Origin: CAVZVW01 sp963778845 | GTDB taxonomy: Bacteria > Actinomycetota > Actinomycetes > Actinomycetales > Kineosporiaceae | Assembly: GCA_963778845.1 (NCBI GenBank) | Contig: CAVZVW010000009.1 | Span: 744,001-808,000 of the forward strand | Length of the DNA: 64,000 nt | Reading direction: 5' to 3' | Shown: piece by piece, positions 45,201 to 52,243 of the stretch | Position numbering within the stretch: position 1 is the stretch's first letter | Layout of the letters: each line of letters starts with the position of its first letter | Made by a program: the position numbers and the translations under genes | The notes under the pieces: model-generated | Databases searched by the model: none | What the model was told of the DNA's origin: nothing | Seen by the model: only the letters and a program-made list of their open reading frames with translations

Positions 45201-45358
45201 TAGTTCGACGAGTCGCTGCTGTAGGCGGCCCGCACTGCCGAGCCGAAGTCCACCTCACCGCGCATCGCCGTGCGCAGCACAGCCTCGAGCTCTCGCCGCG
45301 CAGGCTCGGAGACGCCCGAGCGGTCCACCCGCGACCCCGGCGCGGCCTTCGCTGACAA
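42272..45358 (-). CDS. FAD-linked oxidase / Fe-S binding fusion dehydrogenase (D-lactate/glycolate type)
   Basis: A 1028-residue fusion. The first half is a FAD-binding oxidase of the GlcD/D-lactate dehydrogenase type (LGVVFPRDHDDVVTALRVAA, ARGAGTSLAGQACNVAVVVD, GMIGNNSCGPHALYAGKTVD, LGGSISGEHGDGQSRGELLE). The second half binds Fe-S clusters (CVGVGRC...CPSYRATRDE, LDLCLSCKGCLVDCPTHVDM) and carries GlcF-like Cys-rich domains (VVHPHCHARA, DAGCCGLAGSFGF). An in-frame 15-base array encodes PSLPQ about six times within the FAD half. TTG 45358 is chosen because GGGAGGAG stands five bases upstream. The frame is intact. It probably feeds electrons from a 2-hydroxy acid to the membrane chain. Confidence 0.88.
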   Translation of the reverse strand: MSAKAAPGSRVDRSGVSEPARRELEAVLRTAMRGEVDFGSAVRAAYSSDSSNYRQVPLGVVFPRDHDDVVTALRVAADHDAPVLARGAGTSLAGQACNVAVVVDTSRHLTRILEIDEQARTARVQPGVVLDDLRRAATRHGLTFGPDPATHAWCTLGGMIGNNSCGPHALYAGKTVDNVDALRVVLYGGESLEVGDYDDVAYAEAVAAGGRLAGVLAGLREIGRRSAADVVAAFPDIPRRVSGYNLDQIVPGRPLHVARLLVGTESTCAVVTEATVRLSSNPGHRRLVVLAYPDVFAAAAAVPSLLDNAKRQPSLPQPSLPQPSLPQPSLPQPSLPQPSLREHGLREHGLLGLEGFDAALTEQMRARGLHTDHLGLLPDGGAWLLAEVGADDPDEADALAAAVAGGSHGAQGWRRYDDVARQAAVWSVRESGLAATAIRADGSHNVEGWEDAAVPPERLAEYLRGITSLWQEFGYSGAWYGHFGQGCVHTRNNFDLAGLEGLRAYRSYVERAADLVVALGGSISGEHGDGQSRGELLERVYGPAVVTAFRQVKAVFDPRGRMNPGKVVDPYPLDTNLRFGPDHPHRGPHADPGPRPSGFSFAADGGSLQSAAQRCVGVGRCRRDDAGVMCPSYRATRDERHSTRGRASLLTEMFRGEVTPASWRNEDVRAALDLCLSCKGCLVDCPTHVDMATYKAEFLSHYFRGRLRPPAMYALGLIPWTARAATRAPRFANAVLASPPGRGLRRLVGVTTRRAAPAFADPPLRRSARAGAGRRTRAATVVVWPDTFTDAYRPQAAHDLVAVLEALGEQVAIPTRWACCARPLYDSGMLALARRWLTRLLDVLQPWLDAGVPVVVPEPSCLAAFRDELPALMAGDARAARLASLARSPAEHLLSLDALEAAVARAAGGPAGRRVVVHPHCHARAAGSSAADGRLLELLGYDVQVLDAGCCGLAGSFGFRAEHEELSRRIGLDQWMPRLLDAVEDADALVVDGFSCLTQLAELAGTAGLRTAPQPLPLVSLVRRRLGV
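44311..44430. repeat. 15-bp in-frame tandem repeat, eight units
   Basis: Two units of GGCCGTGCTCCCGCA are followed by six of GGCTGGGCTGCGGCA. On the coding strand they read REHGL and then PSLPQ repeats, a flexible loop in the FAD-binding half of the dehydrogenase. Confidence 0.92.
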
Positions 45359-45448
45359 GCGCGCTCCTCCCCGACGCTGTGCCCCGATCCCTGGCTGTGC
45401 CCAATCTCTCTGGTCTGTGCCCGATCTCTGGAAGGTAGCCGCTCCTAC

Positions 45449-45481
45449 ATCGCCTCTGAGGCGACGACTAGGCGCCAGAGG
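45449..45481 (-). terminator. Hairpin after the RNase P RNA (CGCCAGAG family, copy 3)
   Basis: Read on the minus strand, CCTCTGGCG pairs with CGCCTCAGAGG across a short loop, 17 bases past the 3' end of rnpB. The segment AGGCGAC...CGCCAGAGG is shared with the hairpins after glnA1 and gabT. Confidence 0.6.
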
Positions 45482-45497
45482 ACGGCGCAGGGGCGGG

Positions 45498-45931
45498 CGG
45501 ACGAGCCGGACGATAAGCCGGATCCTGTCCCGGTGACGGGCGAGCCCGCCGCCGAGGGCGGCCATCCATCTCGGGACACCGTTGCCGGTGCCCTCCTTGC
45601 GCACCACCCTCTCAGGTGCTGCGACGGTTGCGACCTACCCGGCAGCTCGGGCGGGCCGCCCTCGAACGCTGCCTGTCTGGTCTTGCTCCGGGTGGGGTTT
45701 GCCGAGCCGCACCGGTCGCCCGATGCGCTGGTGGTCTCTTGCACCACCGTTTCACCCTTGCCCCCCGACGCCCGGCCGAAGCCGTTCATCGGGTGGCGGT
45801 CTGTTCTCTGTGGCACTGTCCCGCGGGTCGCCCCGGGTGGCCGTTAGCCACCACCCTGCCCTGTGGAGTCCGGACTTTCCTCGGCGGGTGCAGTCGCTGC
45901 ACCCGACGCGGCCGCCTGTCCGGCTCGTCCG
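45498..45931 (-). ncRNA. rnpB: RNase P RNA, bacterial type A
   Basis: The catalytic RNA that trims tRNA 5' ends. Its two ends pair as P1 (GTCCGGCTCGTCCG at 45918 with CGGACGAGCCGGAC at 45498). The conserved core reads GAGGAAAGTCCGGACTCC about 55 bases from the 5' end, and ACAGAGAACAGACCGCC and GGGTGAAACGGTGG follow in order. Length ~434 is normal for actinobacteria. Open frames crossing it are chance. Confidence 0.95.
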
Positions 45932-46008
45932 CAGGTCCAGGGTAGCGAGATCCCGGCCCGGAAGGGCGGCGAGGGCGGGCGGCCCATCTCGGGCCGCGAG
46001 ACACCCTC

Positions 46009-46092
46009 GGTGATCGTGAGACAACCCCAGGCGTGCACCCCGTCACGGCGCATGACGATCACCCCGCGAACCACTGATGTCTCACGATCACC
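46009..46092. repeat. 84-bp element with perfect 15-bp terminal inverted repeats
   Basis: GGTGATCGTGAGACA at 46009 is inverted as TGTCTCACGATCACC at 46078, without mismatch. Inside is a third copy of the core, ATGACGATCACC at 46052. It lies upstream of rnpB, about 78 bases from the RNA 5' end, and before the end of the AEC gene. It could be a small MITE-like element or a paired operator. Confidence 0.75.
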
Positions 46093-46167
46093 AAGGCGCT
46101 GCGCGCCCGGCGAGCCGAGTCGGCGCGCCGCCCGCGGTGCGAAGGTTCGCGGGGCGCAGGAGGGGTC

Positions 46168-47139
46168 TCAAGGCGCCACCCGGTCGAGGATGGTCAGCCA
46201 GACGGGTGCCGTCACGACGTAGGCCACCGTCGACACGACGATGCCCGCCGTCGCCTCACCCTCCAGGGCCTCGTAGCGCTGCGCGAACAGCAACGCGTTG
46301 GAGCCGATCGGCAGCGCGGCGCACATCACCACCACGGCCAGCGGCATGCCGTGCAGGCCCGCCCCCCAGTGTGCCGCGACCAGCACGAGGGCCGGCTGCA
46401 GCACGAGCTTGCCCGCACTGAGGGCGACTGCCCCGCCCGCCACCCCACGCAGGCCGTAGTGAGCCAGGGACATCCCGATCGTCACCAGGCAGACGGGGAC
46501 GACGGCCTGCGCGAGGGTGCGCAGCACCTCGTCGACCACGGCGGGAATCGGCAGCCCCGTCACGTTCCAGGCGAGCCCGGCGAGCACCGGAAGCATGACG
46601 GGGTGGATGACCGTGTTGCGCGCCGTGACCGCGACCGTGGTCGCGAGCCCGCCCGACCCGGGCCGCGTACGCGCGTGCGCCCGTGCCAGGTCCAGCTCGA
46701 CGAGCACGGTGACGATGGTCAGCAGCGTCAGCGCGTGCAGGCTGACGATCGTGACGTGAACCGCCAGCCCCGCCTCGCCGAACAGCGCCGCTGCGACCGG
46801 GATGCCCAGCTGCACGGTGTTGCCGAACGTCGTGGAGATCGCCCGCACCGACGGGCCGGCAGGGGGGAGGTCGACACGCGTGTGCTGCCACGCGTAGACC
46901 ACCAGCATCAGGAGGACCACCGGCCCGAAGAACGCCGCCAGCGTGGCCCACGGAAGCCGGGCAAGGTCGATGCGTGCCGTGGTACGGAACAGCAGCGCCG
47001 GCGTGAACAGGTAGAACGCCACGTTCGAGAGGGTGCGAGCCGGCTCGGCCCCACCCAGGCGCGCGGTGCGGCCGGCGACGAAGCCGAGAGCGATGATCGC
47101 CACGATCGCCGCGAGCTTGACGATCACGTCGCTGGACAC
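46168..47139 (-). CDS. AEC family (auxin efflux carrier-like) transporter
   Basis: A 323-residue membrane transporter with about ten helices. The N-terminal half starts KLAAIVAIIALGFVAGRTAR with TLSNVAFYLFTPALLFRTTA and FGNTVQLGIPVAAALFGEAG; the second half has NTVIHPVMLPVLAGLAWNVT, VVPVCLVTIGMSLAHYGLRG and ALPIGSNALLFAQRYE. These match AEC carriers, which in bacteria often move malate or other organic acids. GTG 47139 opens the first helix. No neighbour shows the substrate. Confidence 0.86.
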   Translation of the reverse strand: MSSDVIVKLAAIVAIIALGFVAGRTARLGGAEPARTLSNVAFYLFTPALLFRTTARIDLARLPWATLAAFFGPVVLLMLVVYAWQHTRVDLPPAGPSVRAISTTFGNTVQLGIPVAAALFGEAGLAVHVTIVSLHALTLLTIVTVLVELDLARAHARTRPGSGGLATTVAVTARNTVIHPVMLPVLAGLAWNVTGLPIPAVVDEVLRTLAQAVVPVCLVTIGMSLAHYGLRGVAGGAVALSAGKLVLQPALVLVAAHWGAGLHGMPLAVVVMCAALPIGSNALLFAQRYEALEGEATAGIVVSTVAYVVTAPVWLTILDRVAP

Positions 47140-47191
47140 CGCGCCAGTATCCCGGCGGACGCCTGCCGGGCACCGACCTCGGTCGGGACGA

Positions 47192-47264
47192 CCACCCACC
47201 CGGCGGCGTCCACCCACCCGGCGGCGTCCACCCACCCGGCGGCGTCCACCCACCCGGCGGCGGG
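47192..47264. repeat. 18-bp tandem repeat between AEC and decarboxylase genes
   Basis: Four units of the type CCACCCACCCGGCGGCGT lie between the divergent AEC and decarboxylase genes, 30 to 100 bases before the latter. They occupy the place where promoters are expected. Confidence 0.88.
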
Positions 47265-47295
47265 GCGGCGGGTCGCCCCGCCTAGCGTTGCCACC

Positions 47296-48801
47296 ATGAC
47301 ACCCGAGGAGTTCCGGTCGGCCGGTCACGTGCTCGTGGACTGGATCGCCGACTACCGGGCGGGCATCCCGGACCTGCCCGTGCAGGCCCGGGTGAAGCCC
47401 GGTCAGGTCGCCGCCGGCCTGTCAGCCACGGCACCCGCGTCCCCCGAGCCCCTCCGTGCACTGCTGAGCGATCTCGAACGCGTGGTGGTGCCGGGCATCA
47501 CCCAGACCCAGAGCCCGCGGTTCTTCGGCTGGTTCCCCTCCAACGCCGGGCTCGCGTCGGTGCTCGGCGACCTCGCGTCCTCCGGCCTGGGCGCGCTCGG
47601 GATCACCTGGCAGTCCGCGCCGGCGCTCACCGAGGTCGAGGAGGTGGTCACGGACTGGCTTCGAGATCTCACCGGGTTGGCCCCGCACTGGAAGGGCGCC
47701 ATCCATGACACCGCCTCGTCGGCGTGCCTGGTCGCGATGCTCGCAGCCCGCGAGCGCGCCAGCGACTACAGCGAGGCCCGCGGCGGCCTGCAGGCGGAGC
47801 CCGCGCCCCTGACCGTCTACACCACCGCCCATGCGCACTCCAGCGTCGCCAAGGCCGTGCTGCTCGCCGGTTTCGGCCGCGACAACCTGCGCATGGTCGA
47901 CGTGCACCCGCTCACCTACGCGATGGAGCCGGCCGCGCTGCGCGCCGCCGTCGAGAAGGACGTGAACGCTGGACGACGCCCAGCCGCCGTCGTGGTCAGC
48001 GTGGGGACGACGGGCACCACCGCGGTGGACCCCGTGGCCGAGATCGTGGCTGTGGCGCGGGAGCTCGGCCTGTGGGTGCACGTCGACGCGGCGATGGCCG
48101 GGTCGGCGCTCCTGCTACCGGAGATGCGCTGGCTCGTCGCCGGGCTGGACGGCACGGGCGGGGACGGCTCGGGCGGGGCGGACGGCGCGGGCGGGGATGG
48201 CTCGGGCGGGGCGGGCGGGGCGGGCGGGGCGGACTCCCTCGCTTGGAACCCCCACAAGTGGCTCGGCACGATCCTCGACTGCTCGTTGCTCTACGTCCGC
48301 GACCCCGACCATCTCGTGCGGGTGATGTCCACGAACCCCTCCTACCTGCGCTCGGCCGTCGACGGCGAGGTCACGCAGTACAAGGACTGGGGCATCCCGC
48401 TCGGTCGGCGCTTCCGGGCGCTGAAGCTGTGGTTCCACCTCCGCCTGGACGGCGTCGAGGCGATCCAGGCCCGGTTGCGACGTGACCTGGCGAACGCGGC
48501 GTGGTTGGCCGAGCAGGTGCGCGCCGAGCCCGGCTGGCGCGTGCTCGCCCCCGTGAACCTGCAGACGGTCTGCGTGCGCCACGAGCCGCCGGGCCTGTCG
48601 GCCCTCGACGAGCACACGCTCGCCTGGGCTGATGCGATCAACGAGTCCGGGCGCGCGTTCGTGACGCCGTCGCTGCTGGACGGGCGATGGATGGTGCGCG
48701 TGTCGATCGGCGCCGAGGCGACCGAGCGGGCCGACGTCGAGGCGTTGTGGGCGCTCATGCGGTCCGAGGCGCGCGCCGACGCCGTCACCCGAGTGAGCTG
48801 A
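47296..48801 (+). CDS. PLP-dependent aromatic L-amino acid decarboxylase family protein
   Basis: A group II decarboxylase of 501 residues. ITQTQSPRFFGWFPSNAGLA, HDTASSACLVAMLAARERA, TTAHAHSSVAKAVLLAGF with the PLP-stacking His, VVVSVGTTGTTAVDPV, VHVDAAMAGSALLLPEMRWL with the PLP-binding Asp, and AWNPHKWLGTILDCSLLYV with the PLP Lys. A Gly-rich in-frame insertion of about 27 residues built on GGDGSGGA lies between the Asp and Lys motifs. Likely substrates are tryptophan, tyrosine or DOPA, not resolved here. Its end overlaps the convergent metZ by 17 bases. Confidence 0.87.
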   Translation: MTPEEFRSAGHVLVDWIADYRAGIPDLPVQARVKPGQVAAGLSATAPASPEPLRALLSDLERVVVPGITQTQSPRFFGWFPSNAGLASVLGDLASSGLGALGITWQSAPALTEVEEVVTDWLRDLTGLAPHWKGAIHDTASSACLVAMLAARERASDYSEARGGLQAEPAPLTVYTTAHAHSSVAKAVLLAGFGRDNLRMVDVHPLTYAMEPAALRAAVEKDVNAGRRPAAVVVSVGTTGTTAVDPVAEIVAVARELGLWVHVDAAMAGSALLLPEMRWLVAGLDGTGGDGSGGADGAGGDGSGGAGGAGGADSLAWNPHKWLGTILDCSLLYVRDPDHLVRVMSTNPSYLRSAVDGEVTQYKDWGIPLGRRFRALKLWFHLRLDGVEAIQARLRRDLANAAWLAEQVRAEPGWRVLAPVNLQTVCVRHEPPGLSALDEHTLAWADAINESGRAFVTPSLLDGRWMVRVSIGAEATERADVEALWALMRSEARADAVTRVS

Positions 48802-49987
48802 GTGCGGCTTCCAGGTCGCGACGCAGGTCGTCGGGGTCCTCGAGCCCGACGGACAGCCGAACCACCCCGTCCGTGATCCCGGCAGCCGCCCGGGCCTGCG
48901 GCGTCAGCCGCCGGTGGGTGGTCGTGGCCGGGTGGGTGACCAGCGACTTCGCGTCACCGAGGTTGTTCGAGATGTCCACCAGGCGCAGCGCGTCGAGCAC
49001 GAGGAACGCCGCCTCCTTGGCACGGGCCGGCTCGGGCGTCGCGATCTCGAAGGTGACCACCGAGCCACCGGCCGACATCTGGGCCCGGGCGAGGTCGTGC
49101 TGGGGGTGGCTGGGCAGGTAGGGGTAGCGCACCGACCGCACCCGGGGATGCTCCTCGAGCCAGGTGGCAAGCCCGGCGGCCGTGGCGCACTGCCGGTCCA
49201 GCCGCAGCCGAAGCGTCTCCAGACCCTTGAGCAGAACCCATGCGTTGAACGGGCTCATCGACGGCCCGGTGTGGCGCATGAAGGTCTGCACACCCTCGTC
49301 GATGAACGCCTTCGCGCCCAGGATGGCTCCACCGAGCACCCGGCCCTGGCCGTCGATGTGCTTGGTGGCCGAGTAGACGACCACGTCCGCACCGAGCTCC
49401 ATCGGCCGCTGCAGCAGCGGCGTCGCGAAGACGTTGTCGACCACCACGGTCGCGCCCGCCGCGTGCGCCAGGTCGCACACGGCCGCGATGTCCACGAGGT
49501 CCTGCATCGGGTTCGACGGCGTCTCGAAGAAGACGGCCTGTGCCGGGGCGGCCAGCGCCGCCCGCCACTGGTCGAGGTCGTGCCCGTCGACGAAGTCGGT
49601 GTGGATCCCCCAGCGCGGCAGCAGCTCGTCGAGGATCACGAAGCAGGACCCGAAAAGAGCGCGCGACGCGACGACGCGGTCGCCCGCCCGCAGCAGGGCC
49701 GCCAAGGCCGTGAAGACCGCCGCCATGCCGGTCGCTGTCGCGAAGCACGCCGGGGCGCCCTCGACGAGGCGGAGCCGCTCTTCGAAGATCGCCACCGTCG
49801 GGTTGCCGTACCGGGAGTAGACGAAGTGGTCGAGCTCCCCGGCGAACGCCGCCTCGGCCTCGGCGGCGCCGCCGTAGACGTAACCTTGCGTGAGGAAGAG
49901 CGCCTCGGAGGTCTCGGCGAACCCCGACCGTGCCAGCCCGCCGCGCACCGCGAGGGTGTCCGGACCCAGCTCCGGGTCGGTGGTCAC
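48785..49987 (-). CDS. metZ: O-succinylhomoserine sulfhydrylase
   Basis: This PLP enzyme makes homocysteine directly from an activated homoserine and sulfide. It has HFVYSRYGNPTVAIFEERL, ACFATATGMAAVFTALAALL, VFFETPSNPMQDLVDIAAVC, VVVDNVFATPLLQRPMELGA, VVYSATKHIDGQGRVLGGAI with the PLP Lys, and LGDAKSLVTHPATTTHRRL. Length 400 is normal. GTG 49987. It follows the rhodanese gene by 22 bases, the same pair as in mycobacteria as I recall, so the two are probably one operon for sulfur transfer. Confidence 0.9.
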   Translation of the reverse strand: MTTDPELGPDTLAVRGGLARSGFAETSEALFLTQGYVYGGAAEAEAAFAGELDHFVYSRYGNPTVAIFEERLRLVEGAPACFATATGMAAVFTALAALLRAGDRVVASRALFGSCFVILDELLPRWGIHTDFVDGHDLDQWRAALAAPAQAVFFETPSNPMQDLVDIAAVCDLAHAAGATVVVDNVFATPLLQRPMELGADVVVYSATKHIDGQGRVLGGAILGAKAFIDEGVQTFMRHTGPSMSPFNAWVLLKGLETLRLRLDRQCATAAGLATWLEEHPRVRSVRYPYLPSHPQHDLARAQMSAGGSVVTFEIATPEPARAKEAAFLVLDALRLVDISNNLGDAKSLVTHPATTTHRRLTPQARAAAGITDGVVRLSVGLEDPDDLRRDLEAALSSLG

Positions 49988-50009
49988 GCAGGCAACCCAT
50001 CGCGCCGGC

Positions 50010-50432
50010 TCACGACTGCCGCCACGGGAGCCCCTGCGCCTTCCACCCTCCGGACCGGCCACGATGCCCTGACAGGTCGAGCGGGCCCTCGAAGCCGCCC
50101 GACACGTTGTAGCACCGGGCGAAGCCCGAGGCGGTCGCAGCGTCGGCTGCTGCGGCCGAACGCACGCCGGAACGGCAGATGAAGGCGACGGAGGCATCGC
50201 GTCGCACGCCCGCGGCGTCCAGCTGCTCGAGGAAGTGCGCGTTGCGCAGGCCGTCAGGAAAGCTCACCCACTCGATGCACACCAGTGCCTTGCCGAGCCC
50301 GGAGAGGTCGGGCACCCCCACGTATGACCACTCGGCACGGGTGCGCACATCCACGAGCACGGCACTGTCCTCCGACTGCAGCAGGTCGAAGGCCTCCTGG
50401 GCCGACAGGTCTGCGGCGTAGCGCGGGTTCAC
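50010..50432 (-). CDS. Rhodanese-like sulfurtransferase
   Basis: A single rhodanese domain, 140 residues. It has DSAVLVDVRTRAEWSYVGVP, the catalytic loop VAFICRSGVRSAAAAD with the active-site Cys, and YNVSGGFEGPLDLSGHRG near the end, closing GGWKAQGLPWRQS. It can carry sulfane sulfur for the next gene, metZ. The GTG at 50432 has GGAGG about nine bases upstream and overlaps the stop of a short upstream ORF as GTGA. Confidence 0.87.
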   Translation of the reverse strand: MNPRYAADLSAQEAFDLLQSEDSAVLVDVRTRAEWSYVGVPDLSGLGKALVCIEWVSFPDGLRNAHFLEQLDAAGVRRDASVAFICRSGVRSAAAADAATASGFARCYNVSGGFEGPLDLSGHRGRSGGWKAQGLPWRQS

Positions 50433-50497
50433 GCCCTCGCCTCCAGGTTCGCGACGTCGCCCGCGACCCCGCGTAGGAGCCCTCGCCTCGTCTCCAC
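50429..50497 (-). CDS. Candidate 22-residue leader peptide for the rhodanese-metZ operon
   Basis: A short frame from GTG 50497 to TGA 50429, preceded by AGGGAGGG at ideal distance, reads VETRRGLLRGVAGDVANLEA and ends in RA. Its stop overlaps the rhodanese GTG by four bases. Short leaders with an Arg-rich start precede sulfur genes in other actinobacteria, often with Cys codons; this one has none, so I cannot say that it senses cysteine. It may only couple translation. Confidence 0.4.
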   Translation of the reverse strand: METRRGLLRGVAGDVANLEARA

Positions 50498-50558
50498 CGT
50501 GTCCCTCCCTGCCGACGCGGGTCGGCTTCCTGCCTGGCGTGTGTGAACAGCGAGCATC

Positions 50559-52049
50559 TCAGACGCGCGCATCGTGCTTGCGCAGGTCGCCTCGGGCCTC
50601 CAACGCCACCCAGAGCTCGGCACGCGTCTGCGGGTCGTCGAGGTCGCGCTCCAGGAGGCGTTCGGCGCGGCGCAGCCGCTCCCGCAGCGTGTGTCGGTGG
50701 ACGCCGAGGGCCTCAGCGGCCTCGCCGGTGCGCTCTCGATGGCGCAGCCAGGTGGTGAGTGCCGTGGCGATCTGCGCCCCGTCCTCCTCACTGACGGCGA
50801 ACAGGGGCGCCAGCAGGTCGTGCGCGAAGGCCTGCGCCACCACGGGTCCGAGCAGCTCCAGCAGGGTGGGGGCGGCGTCCTCCGCCCGGTCCACCCGGCC
50901 CCGAGCCCGGGCAGCCAGGCCCGCAGCCTCGTCCACGGCTCGCACGAGGTCGCCCAGCGAGGCCGTGGCCGAGACACCACCCCCGGTCTCGGCCACGAGC
51001 GACGTCACCGCACCGAGGACGTCGGCCAGATCCTCCTCGACGACGACGAGCAGCGTCGTCTCGCCGTCGAGGGCGAGCACACCGACGCGTTCGGGCTCCG
51101 CCAACCGCCCCTCGACGGTCTGGGCGTCGGCGCGGACGACGACGGCTCGGACATGTGCTCCCGGGCGCGCGAGGGGTCCCAGGAGGTCGGCCGGCTCCGT
51201 GGGAGCCGCGCGCTGCAGCCGGGCCGTCAGTGACGCCGCGCGTGCCCAGCGCACGACGTCGCGCGGGGCTGACGACCGCTCGCGGTCCAGCGTCAGCAGC
51301 GACCCTGCGAACGTGACCAGATGGTGGTCCAGCTCAGCCCCGGCGGGAGTCCCGACTGCGAGATACCCCTTGGGCCGCTCGCCCACACCGATGGGGATCA
51401 CCGTGACGCGGCCGTGGTCGCCGACCGCCGAGGCGCTCGAGTGTGTGCCCCGACCTTTGAGCTGGCCCACGAGGCCGCGCGCCACCTCGGTGGGCGGATG
51501 CCCCGTTGACTGCGCCACGACGGCTCCGCGCGTGTCGAGCACCGCCGCCCAGCCCCCACCGAGCATCGCCAGCCGGCCCAGTGCCGCCGAGACGTCGCCC
51601 CCCTCGGCGAGCGCCGACGTCAGGGCGCGCATGCCGTCGAGCCGCCGACGCGTGCCCTCGACCTGCTCGGCGGCGAGGAGGTCGGACAGGGCCTTGCCCA
51701 GCGCGATGAAGGGGGTGGGCCGGTCCACCTCGACCAGCGGCAGCCCCGCTGCCGCAGCCGCCTCGACGAGCCCAGGGGGAACGGCGTCGTGCACGATCCC
51801 CACACCGAAGCCGACGCCGCAGACCTCGCGGGCCACGAGCCGCTCGACGTAGCGCGTCGACGGCTCGGCCCCGAGGTCGAGGTGGACGCCGGTCAGCAGC
51901 ACGAGCTCGCCACCTTCGAGATAGCCGGTGGGGTCGGCCAGCTCGCTCACCGCCACCCACGAGACCGGCCGGTCGAGCGCGCCGGCGCCGGCGATGACGC
52001 GCACGCCCAGCCCGGGACTGGCGAGCAGGCGTCGCAGGGTGGGGGCCAC
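50559..52049 (-). CDS. PucR family transcriptional regulator
   Basis: A 496-residue regulator. The N-terminal PucR domain (TLRRLLASPGLGVRVIAGAG, ADPTGYLEGGELVLLTGVHL, VCGVGFGVGIVHDAVPPGLV) is likely to bind a small molecule. A GAF/GGDEF-like middle domain follows. The C-terminal helix-turn-helix is TGEAAEALGVHRHTLRERLR with RRAERLLERDLDDPQTR. It is divergent from gabT across ~190 bases, so it probably controls gabT. GTG 52049 gives the usual start; the frame stays open to ATG 52118, but that would overlap the gabT promoter. Confidence 0.87.
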   Translation of the reverse strand: MAPTLRRLLASPGLGVRVIAGAGALDRPVSWVAVSELADPTGYLEGGELVLLTGVHLDLGAEPSTRYVERLVAREVCGVGFGVGIVHDAVPPGLVEAAAAAGLPLVEVDRPTPFIALGKALSDLLAAEQVEGTRRRLDGMRALTSALAEGGDVSAALGRLAMLGGGWAAVLDTRGAVVAQSTGHPPTEVARGLVGQLKGRGTHSSASAVGDHGRVTVIPIGVGERPKGYLAVGTPAGAELDHHLVTFAGSLLTLDRERSSAPRDVVRWARAASLTARLQRAAPTEPADLLGPLARPGAHVRAVVVRADAQTVEGRLAEPERVGVLALDGETTLLVVVEEDLADVLGAVTSLVAETGGGVSATASLGDLVRAVDEAAGLAARARGRVDRAEDAAPTLLELLGPVVAQAFAHDLLAPLFAVSEEDGAQIATALTTWLRHRERTGEAAEALGVHRHTLRERLRRAERLLERDLDDPQTRAELWVALEARGDLRKHDARV

Positions 52050-52243
52050 GGGCAGCAGTATCCCCGATACGTGGCCCGATGGGCGATTCCGGGGAGCTCG
52101 GACCGCCGAGCGGGACACGATGCGCGACGGTGTTCGGATCTACGGTGGGGGCTGGCCGACGCTGGTCGCCAGCCGACCCAGCCGACCAACCCACCCCACC
52201 AACCAAGCCCACCAACCCAGCCCAGCCCAGCCCAGGAGCAGCC

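Noticed and set aside
42317..45355. A 1012-residue plus-strand ORF opposite the FAD/Fe-S dehydrogenase
   Set aside because: Shadow; the opposite frame has all FAD and Fe-S motifs and a good start site.
45445..45816. ORFs across the RNase P RNA
   Set aside because: The sequence folds into and matches the conserved core of rnpB; frames there are by chance.
50433..50557. SAM-IV riboswitch before rhodanese-metZ
   Set aside because: The region has a small hairpin (CCGACCCGCGTCGG) but lacks the SAM-IV core sequence and pseudoknot as I know them.
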